Below, piece after piece: positions 40,686 to 50,137 of a stretch of DNA of 64,000 bases (the stretch's first letter is position 1; every line of letters starts with the position of its first letter). The notes beneath the pieces are model-generated. The model was not told the origin of the DNA. It did no database searches and worked only from the letters and a program-made list of their open reading frames with translations. The position numbers and the translations under genes were made by a program. The stretch is from Planifilum sp021793745 (lineage in GTDB: Bacteria > Bacillota > Bacilli > Thermoactinomycetales > DSM-44946): contig CALKAM010000089.1 in assembly GCA_937983105.1 (NCBI GenBank), positions 21,235 to 85,234 on the forward strand. Direction: 5' to 3'.

Positions 40686-42290
40686 ATGACCACCACCCTC
40701 TCTAGTCCGGAAGGGGTCGAGGTGAAGGGCCAGGTGACGCCGGAGGTGGCGGAGGTTTTGACTCCGGAGGCGCTGGCCTTTGTCGCAAAGTTGGAACGGA
40801 ACTTCGGCGAGCGGAGAAAGGAGCTCCTCGCCCGGCGCGCCCAGCGCCAGGAGCGGCTCGACGCCGGAGAGATGCCCGGTTTTTTGCCGGAGACCCGATC
40901 GATCCGCGAGGGCGACTGGACCATCGCACCCTTGCCGGAGGATCTGAAGGACCGTCGGGTGGAGATCACCGGACCGGCCGGGGACCGAAAGATGGTGATC
41001 AACGCCCTCAACTCCGGGGCCAAATGCTTTATGGCCGACTTTGAGGATGCCCTCTCTCCGACCTGGAACAATGTGATCCAGGGGCAGATCAACCTGCGGG
41101 ACGCCATCCGCCGGCAGATCGATTTCGTCAGCCCCGAGGGAAAGACGTACGCCCTCAAGGATGAGGTGGCCACGCTGATCGTCCGGCCTCGGGGCTGGCA
41201 CCTGGAAGAGAAGCACCTGTTTGTCGACGGCGATGCGGTATCCGGCGGGCTGTTCGATTTCGGGCTGTACTTTTTCCACAATGCCCGGGAACTGATCGAC
41301 CGGGGAACGGGTCCCTATTTCTATCTCCCGAAGATGGAAAGCCACCTGGAAGCCCGCCTGTGGAACGATGTCTTCAATTTTGCGCAGGATGAACTGGGGA
41401 TCCCCCGGGGGACTATCAAGGCGACCGTCCTGATCGAGACGATCATGGCCGCCTTCGAGATGGATGAGATTCTCTACGAGCTGCGGGAGCACTCGGCGGG
41501 ATTGAACTGCGGCCGATGGGATTACATTTTCAGCTATCTGAAGCGGTTCCGCAATCGGCCGGAGGTGATCCTCCCCGACCGGAGCCGGGTGACGATGACG
41601 GTTCCCTTCATGCGGGCCTACACCCTGCTCACCATCAAAACCTGTCACCGGCGGGGGGCACCGGCGATCGGCGGTATGGCTGCCCAGATCCCGGTGAAGA
41701 ACGATCCGGAAAAGAACGAGGCGGCCATGGCCAAGGTGCGGGAAGACAAACGGCGGGAGGCCAGCGACGGTCATGATGGAACCTGGGTGGCCCATCCGGG
41801 GCTGGTCCCGGTGGCCAAGGAGATCTTTGACGAGCTGATGCCTTCGCCCAACCAGATCGACAGGAAGCGGGAGGATGTCCAAGTCACCGCCGAGGACCTG
41901 GTGGCGGTGCCCGAGGGGCCCATCACCGAACAGGGGGTCCGGACCAACCTGCGGGTGGGACTTCTCTATGTGGAGGCCTGGCTCCGGGGTTACGGCGCCG
42001 TCGCCATTGACCACCTGATGGAGGATGCAGCCACGGCGGAAATCTCCCGGGCCCAGCTGTGGCAGTGGATCCGCCATCCCGAGGGGAAATTGGAGGACGG
42101 CCGCAAGGTCACCTGGGAGCTGGTGGAGTCGCTCATGCAGGAAGAGCTGGACCGGATCCGGGAGGAGATCGGCGAGGACGCCTTTGAAAAGGGCAAGTTC
42201 AACGAGGCCCGGGAGCTGTTGACCCGCTTGATCAACCAGGAACAGTTGGCCGAATTCCTCACCCTGCCGGGATACGCGTACCTGGATTAA
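40686..42290 (+). CDS. aceB: malate synthase A
   Basis: 534 aa from ATG 40686 (GGGGGAAG upstream; ATG 40653 lacks a site). AceB features: NSGAKCFMADFEDALSPTW, LIVRPRGWHLEEKH, YFYLPKMESHLEARLWNDVF, LIETIMAAFEMDEILYELR, RWDYIFSYLKR, and the catalytic Asp region EDAATAEISRAQLWQW. It condenses glyoxylate and acetyl-CoA to malate. The isocitrate lyase gene follows, so the glyoxylate shunt is complete here. Confidence 0.96.
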   Translation: MTTTLSSPEGVEVKGQVTPEVAEVLTPEALAFVAKLERNFGERRKELLARRAQRQERLDAGEMPGFLPETRSIREGDWTIAPLPEDLKDRRVEITGPAGDRKMVINALNSGAKCFMADFEDALSPTWNNVIQGQINLRDAIRRQIDFVSPEGKTYALKDEVATLIVRPRGWHLEEKHLFVDGDAVSGGLFDFGLYFFHNARELIDRGTGPYFYLPKMESHLEARLWNDVFNFAQDELGIPRGTIKATVLIETIMAAFEMDEILYELREHSAGLNCGRWDYIFSYLKRFRNRPEVILPDRSRVTMTVPFMRAYTLLTIKTCHRRGAPAIGGMAAQIPVKNDPEKNEAAMAKVREDKRREASDGHDGTWVAHPGLVPVAKEIFDELMPSPNQIDRKREDVQVTAEDLVAVPEGPITEQGVRTNLRVGLLYVEAWLRGYGAVAIDHLMEDAATAEISRAQLWQWIRHPEGKLEDGRKVTWELVESLMQEELDRIREEIGEDAFEKGKFNEARELLTRLINQEQLAEFLTLPGYAYLD

Positions 42291-42316
42291 AAGCGGTGAG
42301 GAGAGGAAATCGTCGG

Positions 42317-42371
42317 GAGGGGTACGTCGCCGAGCCCTTTGCCCTCGGTCGAAGGCGGCGTCCCCTCCGGC
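42317..42371. other. large GC-rich stem-loop between aceB and aceA
   Basis: GGAGGGG..ACGTCGCCGAG and CTCGG..GGCGGCGTCCCCTCC pair imperfectly around a 9-nt loop. There is no T-tract. It could stabilise or partly terminate the aceB transcript. The rest of 42291-42543 holds an AT-rich stretch (TATAAAAATTATACC) before the aceA ribosome site. Confidence 0.4.
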
Positions 42372-42543
42372 ACTCCGAAACCACGAGGGCGGAATTAATA
42401 TTCCGAGTTGGAACGCTATTCCCATAAAGGTTTGTTCACAACCCCTTTCCCCGAGGCGCTTGGGCGTGAAGGGAGGGGGAGGGATATATTTCAGTAAGCA
42501 AATCATGTTAAAATTATAAAAATTATACCAAGGAGGAATGGCC

Positions 42544-43827
42544 ATGATCGATTCCCGGGAAGCCAAAGCCCTTCAGGAGAGCTGGGAAAAGGACGAACGC
42601 TGGCAGGGGATTGTCCGCCCCTATACCGCGGAGCAAGTGCTGAAGCTGCGCGGGTCCGTCAAGATCGAATACACCCTGGCCAAAATGGGGGCCGAGCGCC
42701 TGTGGCACCTCCTGAAAACGGAGCACCATGTGAAGGCTTTGGGCGCCCTCACCGGGAACCAGGCGGTGCAACAAGTGAAGGCCGGCTTAAAGGCCATCTA
42801 TTTGAGCGGCTGGCAGGTGGCAGCGGATGCCAACCTGGCCGGTCAGATGTATCCGGATCAGAGCCTGTATCCGGCCAACAGCGTCCCCCACGTGGTGAAG
42901 CGGATCAACCAGGCCCTGCAGCGCGCCGATCAGATCGAACACGCGGAAGGCGGCGCCAAGCGCCACTGGTTTGCGCCGATCGTCGCCGATGCCGAGGCCG
43001 GCTTCGGCGGTACCCTCAATGTGTTTGAGCTGATGAAGGCCATGATCGAAGCGGGGGCAGCCGGCGTTCACTTTGAGGATCAGCTGTCCTCGGAGAAGAA
43101 GTGCGGCCATCTCGGCGGAAAGGTGCTCATTCCGACCCAGCAGGCGATTCGAAATCTGGTCGCCGCCCGCCTCGCCGCCGACGTGATGGGCGTCCCCACC
43201 ATTCTCATCGCCCGGACCGACGCCAACGCGGCCAAACTGCTCACCAGCGACGTGGATCCGCGGGATCGGGAGTTTATTACCGGAGAGCGGACGGCGGAGG
43301 GATTCTTCCGGGTGCGCGCCGGCCTGGATCAGGCCATCGCCCGGGGGTTGGCCTACGCGCCCTATGCCGACCTCATCTGGTGCGAAACCTCGGAACCCAA
43401 CCTGGAGGAAGCCCGCCGGTTTGCCGAGGCGATCCACGCCAAATATCCGGGGAAAATGTTGGCCTACAACTGCTCCCCCTCCTTCAACTGGAAGAAAAAG
43501 CTGGATGATGAAACCATCGCCCGCTTCCAGGAGGAGCTGGGGGAAATGGGCTACAAGTTCCAATTTGTCACCCTGGCCGGCTTCCACGCCCTGAATCACA
43601 GCATGTTCGAACTGGCTCGCCACTACAAGGAACGGGGCATGGCCGCCTACGCCGAACTGCAGCAGCGGGAGTTTGCCAGCGAAGTGCACGGGTACTCGGC
43701 GACCCGCCACCAGCGGGAAGTGGGTACCGGCTACTTCGACGAAGTGTCCATGGTGATCTCCGGCGGCAGCTCTTCCACCACGGCCCTCACCGGCTCGACG
43801 GAGGAGGAACAATTTACCGAAGTGTAA
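42544..43827 (+). CDS. aceA: isocitrate lyase
   Basis: 427 aa from ATG 42544 (AAGGAGG 7 nt upstream; ATG 42538 is too close). Catalytic loop SEKKCGHLGGKVLIPT (KKCGH motif), LKAIYLSGWQVAADANLAGQMYPDQ, IVADAEAGFGG, LIARTDANAA and WCETSEPNLEEA are diagnostic. It cleaves isocitrate into succinate and glyoxylate for AceB. It probably has its own AT-rich promoter just upstream and ends at the terminator at 43903. Confidence 0.97.
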   Translation: MIDSREAKALQESWEKDERWQGIVRPYTAEQVLKLRGSVKIEYTLAKMGAERLWHLLKTEHHVKALGALTGNQAVQQVKAGLKAIYLSGWQVAADANLAGQMYPDQSLYPANSVPHVVKRINQALQRADQIEHAEGGAKRHWFAPIVADAEAGFGGTLNVFELMKAMIEAGAAGVHFEDQLSSEKKCGHLGGKVLIPTQQAIRNLVAARLAADVMGVPTILIARTDANAAKLLTSDVDPRDREFITGERTAEGFFRVRAGLDQAIARGLAYAPYADLIWCETSEPNLEEARRFAEAIHAKYPGKMLAYNCSPSFNWKKKLDDETIARFQEELGEMGYKFQFVTLAGFHALNHSMFELARHYKERGMAAYAELQQREFASEVHGYSATRHQREVGTGYFDEVSMVISGGSSSTTALTGSTEEEQFTEV

Positions 43828-43902
43828 GGCCGCCGGTATGCGGTTCTCTTTTGACAGCTCGAAACCGTATCGGCTCATCCGGAAAAACGCGTGGAAAGGG
43901 AA

Positions 43903-43938
43903 AGGGCACCACTCGATTCCCGAGGGTGCCCTCTTTTC
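43903..43938 (+). terminator. aceA terminator
   Basis: AGGGCACC and GGTGCCCT form an 8-bp stem followed by CTTTTC. Confidence 0.8.
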
Positions 43939-44032
43939 GCGCCATTCGTCACGGGGCGAGGGAAGGTGCCGCGACGATCTCGGACCTTGCCGCCCGGCCG
44001 CACCGGCGCTGCGGTCCGACGGATTGAAGCCT

Positions 44033-45499
<1,467 letters not shown>

Positions 45500-45610
45500 T
45501 TTCGCTGCATTCCTCCGATTGGATGTTCTTGACAGAGCGGCGGAAGCGGAACTTCGCCCCACCCTTCGGCGGAAATGGGTGGTTGTAGCGGGTTTTCTTT
45601 CCATCCGCCT

Positions 45611-46027
45611 TCAGCGGTCGACGATGATCTGATACATCACCGGGACCACCTTTTCCTTTTGGATGTAATAGGCCGACAGACGGCTTTGCTCCCCTTTGAG
45701 GGAGAGAATCCAATAGCTTTTCTCCGGATAATGCCAATTGGCCAGATCTTTGGCCGAGGGTACCGGTTCCATATTGGGATGGGAATGGACGACGCCGATC
45801 CAGTCCAGCTCCTGCTTTCGCATTTCCCGAATCGTGTCCAGATAGGTGCGCGGTTCAAATTGAAAGGAGCAGGGACTTTGGTCCAGGTTGGGAATGGGAA
45901 AAAAGTGGGTGATCTCCTGGTCCTGTCCGGCCAAAATTCCGCAGGCCTCGTTGGGCAACTGGTTCAGGCAATGCTGCCGGAGTTGGTCGACCACCGCCGC
46001 CCGGATCGACAAAACCTGTCGGGTCAC
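45611..46027 (-). CDS. M67 (JAMM/MPN+) metalloprotease
   Basis: 138 aa from GTG 46027 (GAGGAGG 9 nt upstream); longer in-frame starts lack sites. The JAMM zinc motif is complete: Glu in NEACGILAG, HSHPNMEPVPSAKD (H-x-H...S..D). Bacterial members process sulfur-carrier proteins or ubiquitin-like tags, often beside ThiS/MoaD genes, but none adjoins here. It is cytosolic and lies upstream of pncB on the same strand with a 111-nt gap. Confidence 0.82.
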   Translation of the reverse strand: MTRQVLSIRAAVVDQLRQHCLNQLPNEACGILAGQDQEITHFFPIPNLDQSPCSFQFEPRTYLDTIREMRKQELDWIGVVHSHPNMEPVPSAKDLANWHYPEKSYWILSLKGEQSRLSAYYIQKEKVVPVMYQIIVDR

Positions 46028-46193
46028 GGTTGATAACCTCCTCGACGGCCGGGGATGCGATGTCTGTTCCGGGTCGGGCAACTGTTTTCTTTCATCATTT
46101 TATCTCTAAATGCGGCCCAGGAAAAGGGAGGCCCCTTTGGGGCAAAATTTCGACGCCTGTGATAGAATGGGTTCACCGAAGGGAGGGAGCCGG

Positions 46194-47045
46194 ATGAATC
46201 CGATCCAAGTGGGCGTGTGCGGTTGGGGAGATCACGACCTGTATCCGCCCGGGACCCCTTCAAAGGACAAGCTGGCCCTCTATGCCGGCCATTTTCCGGT
46301 GGTGGAGGTGGACAGCACCTATCATGCCATTCCTCCCGTGGAGCGGTGCCTCCGCTGGGTGGAGGACACACCGGAAACCTTCCGCTTTGTGGTGAAGGCC
46401 TACCGGGAGCTGACCGGCCACGGCCGGCCGAAGGGAGCGCCGGAGCGCCCCTGGAGGGAGGTGGCCGACGCCTTTGCCGCGGTTCTCCGCCCGTTTCGAG
46501 ATTCGGGGAAATTGTCGATGGTTTTGTTCCAGTTTCCCCCGTGGTTCGACTGCACGCGGGAACACGTCCGGCATCTCCGGCGGTGCCGGGAGGTCTTTGC
46601 CGATCTGCCCCTGGCCGTCGAGTTCCGCAACCGGACGTGGTACGCGCCCCGCCTTCGCGAGAAGACCCTCCGCTTCCTTCGGGAGGAGGGGCTGATCCAC
46701 ACCGTTTGCGACGAGCCCCAGGCCGGGGAGGGATCCATCCCGATCGTCCCGGTCGTCACCCATCCCGATGCCGCCTTGATCCGCTTTCACGGCCGCAACC
46801 GGGAGGGATGGAACAACACGGGCCGCTCCAACTGGCGCGGCGTCCGCTACGCCTACCGCTATTCCCGGGAGGAGCTGGCCGAGTGGATTCCCCGCATCGA
46901 GGCGATGAAGCGGGAAGCCAAACAGGTTACCGTTCTCTTCAACAACAACTCCCGGGGGGATGCGGCCCCCAACGCCAAAGAGCTGATCGATCTGATGGGA
47001 CTCCGATTTGAGGGGTTGGCCCCCCGCCAGCTGGGGATCTGGTGA
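46194..47045 (+). CDS. DUF72 family protein
   Basis: 283 aa from ATG 46194 (GGGAGGG upstream). The TIM-barrel DUF72 pattern is clear: VGVCGWGDHDLYPPG, FPVVEVDSTYHAIPP, FRFVVKAYRELTGH, VLFQFPPWF, LAVEFRNRTWY, IRFHGRNREGW and VLFNNNSRGDAAPNAKELI. Biochemical activity of DUF72 is not established. It is divergent from the JAMM gene. Confidence 0.9.
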   Translation: MNPIQVGVCGWGDHDLYPPGTPSKDKLALYAGHFPVVEVDSTYHAIPPVERCLRWVEDTPETFRFVVKAYRELTGHGRPKGAPERPWREVADAFAAVLRPFRDSGKLSMVLFQFPPWFDCTREHVRHLRRCREVFADLPLAVEFRNRTWYAPRLREKTLRFLREEGLIHTVCDEPQAGEGSIPIVPVVTHPDAALIRFHGRNREGWNNTGRSNWRGVRYAYRYSREELAEWIPRIEAMKREAKQVTVLFNNNSRGDAAPNAKELIDLMGLRFEGLAPRQLGIW

Positions 47046-47356
47046 GGGAAAAGGGTTTCCGCTCCGGGGGGATCGTTTCGCCGTCCGGGACGGCTCGGGA
47101 CAGGCCCGGCGATCCCGGGCCCGGAAGGGGTCTTGGGATGGCCAAGGCCGGCGGGGAGATGGTGGACGGCGCCGCGTTCGATGAAGGGATTCCCCGGGAA
47201 GCCCGATCGCCGAAGTCGTCCGCGGTTGGGTTACAATAGACACAGGGGTTGAATCCGGGGGATGAGGGGAAAGCCTCTGGGGATGTGCGAAGGCTTCACC
47301 CCCGGGCTCGGTGAAGGCGCTGGGCGGGGGCGATGACGGATACGGGGGTACTCGGT
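47046..47356. other. intergenic region before rpiR-like gene
   Basis: GC-rich, about 310 bases, with no gene. GGTTACAAT at 47229-47237 is a possible -10 for the regulator, but no -35 is apparent. Confidence 0.35.
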
Positions 47357-48091
47357 ATGAAGTTTGAGGAAAGAGTGCAACTCCATGCGGACCGGCTGAA
47401 CGATACGGATGACCAAATTGTCGATTACATACGGCAAAACCGGGACCGGATCGGCGATATCTCGATCCAGGCCATGGCCGAAACGCTCTATACCGTTCCC
47501 AACACCATCGTCCGCTTCGCCAAAAAGCTGGGATACCGGGGTTTTGCCGAGATGAAGGCGGCACTCACCCTCGAAAACCGGGAGGAGGAGGCCCCGCGCC
47601 TTCCGGTAACCGGGGTGATCCAGAAAACCTATGAGCTGTTGGATTCGAAATCGATCCTGCAAGCGGTGCGGAAAATCCACCGGGCCAGCCGGGTGTTTTT
47701 TTACGGGGTGGGCGACTCCGCCCCCTTTTGCGAAATGATGGCCAAACATCTGCGCTGCGTCGGCAAACGGGCCGACTTTTTCACCCAGCGGCACGAAATG
47801 CTGTATCAGTCCGACCGCTGCTCCGAAAAGGATCTGGTCTTTGTGATCAGCGCCTCCGGTGAGACCCGGCAGGTGCTGGAGGCGGTGGCGGCGGCCAAAC
47901 AGAAGGGGGCGTACGTGATCAGCCTCACCCATTTGAGCCGCAATTCCCTGGTCGAGATGGCCGATTTCCACCTGTACTGCTGGGCGCCGAAGCAGGTGCT
48001 GAACAAATATGAAATCACCGACCGCACGTCCCTGTATATCGTGTTGCGCATGGTGAGTGAGCAGTATTGGACCATGTGCGGAGTTGTGTAA
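47357..48091 (+). CDS. MurR/RpiR family transcriptional regulator (HTH + SIS)
   Basis: 244 aa; ATG 47357 is chosen (GGGGG 8 nt upstream, canonical opening), with ATG 47333 as an alternative. N-terminal RpiR helix-turn-helix: DDQIVDYIRQNRDRIGDISI, AMAETLYTVPNTIVRFAKKLGY. C-terminal SIS phosphosugar-binding domain: ASRVFFYGVGDSAPFCEMMA, VFVISASGETRQVLEAV. It probably senses a sugar phosphate formed from the imported substrate of the PTS/mannosidase genes that follow. A strong terminator separates it from them. Confidence 0.9.
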   Translation: MKFEERVQLHADRLNDTDDQIVDYIRQNRDRIGDISIQAMAETLYTVPNTIVRFAKKLGYRGFAEMKAALTLENREEEAPRLPVTGVIQKTYELLDSKSILQAVRKIHRASRVFFYGVGDSAPFCEMMAKHLRCVGKRADFFTQRHEMLYQSDRCSEKDLVFVISASGETRQVLEAVAAAKQKGAYVISLTHLSRNSLVEMADFHLYCWAPKQVLNKYEITDRTSLYIVLRMVSEQYWTMCGVV

Positions 48092-48132
48092 ATATACACG
48101 AAGCTCCCGGGTTACACGGGGAAATCGGTGGA

Positions 48133-48166
48133 AAAGTAAGAAGATCGCCGTCTTCTTACTTTTTTG
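48133..48166 (+). terminator. strong terminator between regulator and PTS gene
   Basis: AAAGTAAGAAGA and TCTTCTTACTTT are perfect 12-bp complements around a 6-nt loop, followed by T residues. Downstream TATAAT (near 48173) may start the PTS transcript. Confidence 0.85.
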
Positions 48167-48212
48167 TTTATATAATGGGATTGGCTTAGGGACCGAAGAA
48201 GGTGGTGGAAAC

Positions 48213-50113
48213 ATGCGGCTCAAACAGCTGACCCATGTGCGGTTGATCGAAGTGGGGGCCTCCTGGAAGACCAAGGAGGAAGTGATTCGTCATCTGATTG
48301 ACCGGTTGCATCGGGAAGGAAAAGTCGCCTCCCCCGACCGCTTCTATCAGGCGGTCATGGAACGGGAGTCCCAGTCGCCGACCGGGTTGGAAGGCGGGTT
48401 TGCCATTCCGCACGGAAAATCTCCGGAGGTCCGATCGGCGGCCTTTGCGGTGGCCAAGCTGGCCGAGCCGATCCGGGATTGGGAGAGCCTGGACCCGGAC
48501 AATGAAGTGGATCTCGTCTTTTTGCTGGCGATTCCGGAGGCGGAAGCGGGATCGACCCATCTGGATCTGCTGGCCGAGCTGGCGAAGCGGATGGCGCGCG
48601 CGGAATTTCGTAAGCGTTTACAGGGATGTGCAACCGCCGAAGCGCTGTACCATGCCCTGGATGACGACGGGGAGCCGGCTGAAGCGAAGCGGGACGAGGC
48701 AGAGGGGAAAACCCTGGTGGCGGTGACGGCGTGCCCGGCGGGCATCGCGCACACCTACATGGCCGCCGAGTCGCTGGAGCAGGCCGGCCGGAGGATGGGT
48801 GTCACCGTTTACGTGGAGAAGCAAGGGGCGAACGGAATTGAAGATCCCCTGACGGAGGAGCGGCTGAGGAAGGCCGACGGGGCCGTATTTGCCGCCGATG
48901 TGTCGGTGAAGGGAGAGGAACGATTCGCCCACCTGCCGGTTTACCGGACGAGCGTGGCCGCACCGCTGCGGAACGCCGAGGCGGTGATCCGCAGGGCGCT
49001 CGAGCAGGCGGAGAAGGAAGGGAAGAGGGATTTGCAGTCGATGGCAACGCCTGCCGAACCGCCGAAGACGTCCTGGCAGGGGGAAGTGAAAAGCGCGATT
49101 TTGACCGGGATTTCCCATATCATTCCCATCATTATCGCCGGGGGGATGATCCTGGCCTCCGCGGTGCTCATCGCGCAAATCTTCGGCTTGCAACAGGTGT
49201 ATGAGACGGAAAATTCCTGGCTGTGGTTGCTCCGAACACTGGGCGGCAACCTGCTCGGGATGCTCATGATCCCGGTCTTGTCGGCCTACATGGCCTATTC
49301 CCTGGCCGAAAAACCGGCCCGGGACCGGGGTTTGCCGCCGGAATTGCGGCGACGATGATCGACGGCGGCTTTTTGGGCGGAATGCTCGGAGGGTTTTTGG
49401 CCGGATATTTCATGAAGTGGCTCAAAAAACGGCTTCCGCCGAAGGGGGTTTTCTCGGGGTTTATCAGCTTTTGGCTGTATCCGGTGATCGGCTCCCTCGT
49501 GACGGGCTCGTTGATGCTGTTCGTGGTCGGCAAGCCGGTGGCGGGGTTGAACCATCTGCTCCTGCAATGGTTGGAGGGCTTGTCCGGCGGCAATGCCATT
49601 CTGCTCGGAGCCATCCTGGGCATCATGGTGTCCTTTGACCTCGGCGGACCGGTCAACAAAACCGCCTATACCTTTTGCATCGGGGCGATGGCCAGCGGCA
49701 ATTTCATCCCCTACGCGGCCTTTGCCTCCGTCAAGATGGTATCGGCCTTCTCCGTGACGGCGGCCACCCTCTTGTTTAAGCGTTATTTCGAGGAATATGA
49801 GCGGGAAGTGGGCAAGTCGACGTGGATCCTCGGCCTGGCGGGCATCACGGAAGGAGCCATTCCCTTCATGATCAACGATCCCCTGCGGGTGATCCCTTCC
49901 CTGTGCATCGGTTCGGCGGTCACCGGGGCGTTGGTCACCCTGTCCCAGATCGGATTGAGCGTTCCGGGAGCCGGGATCTTCTCGCTCCTGGTCCTACAGG
50001 GGGCGCCCCTGTGGCAGGCGGGGGCGATCTGGTTGGGAGCGGCCCTCGTCGGGACGTGTATTTCCACCGTCCTTTTGGTCGTGACGCGGGCCCACAAATT
50101 GCGGTCGAGTTAA
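48213..50113 (+). pseudogene. fructose/mannosylglycerate-type PTS EIIABC, single-base frameshift
   Basis: From ATG 48213: an EIIA domain (GGFAIPHGKSPEV with phospho-His), then EIIB (LVAVTACPAGIAHTYMAAESL, phospho-Cys in TACPAGIAHT), then EIIC spans up to AYMAYSLAEKP. The frame then fails near 49315; one more G in CCGGCCCGGG restores PGPGFAAGIAATMIDGGFLGG and the rest of EIIC (DLGGPVNKTAY, GITEGAIPFMINDPLRVIPS). Restored length is 633 aa, like E. coli MngA. It would import and phosphorylate a mannosyl or fructosyl substrate. The lesion may be a sequencing error. Confidence 0.85.
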
Positions 50114-50137
50114 AGACGGTGATCGGAGTGATGGGTG

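Noticed and set aside
40506..42566. 686-aa minus-strand frame
   Set aside because: Antisense shadow of malate synthase, whose active-site motifs are all on the plus strand.
46260..47564. 434-aa minus-strand frame over DUF72
   Set aside because: DUF72 motifs on the plus strand are complete; this frame is low-complexity.
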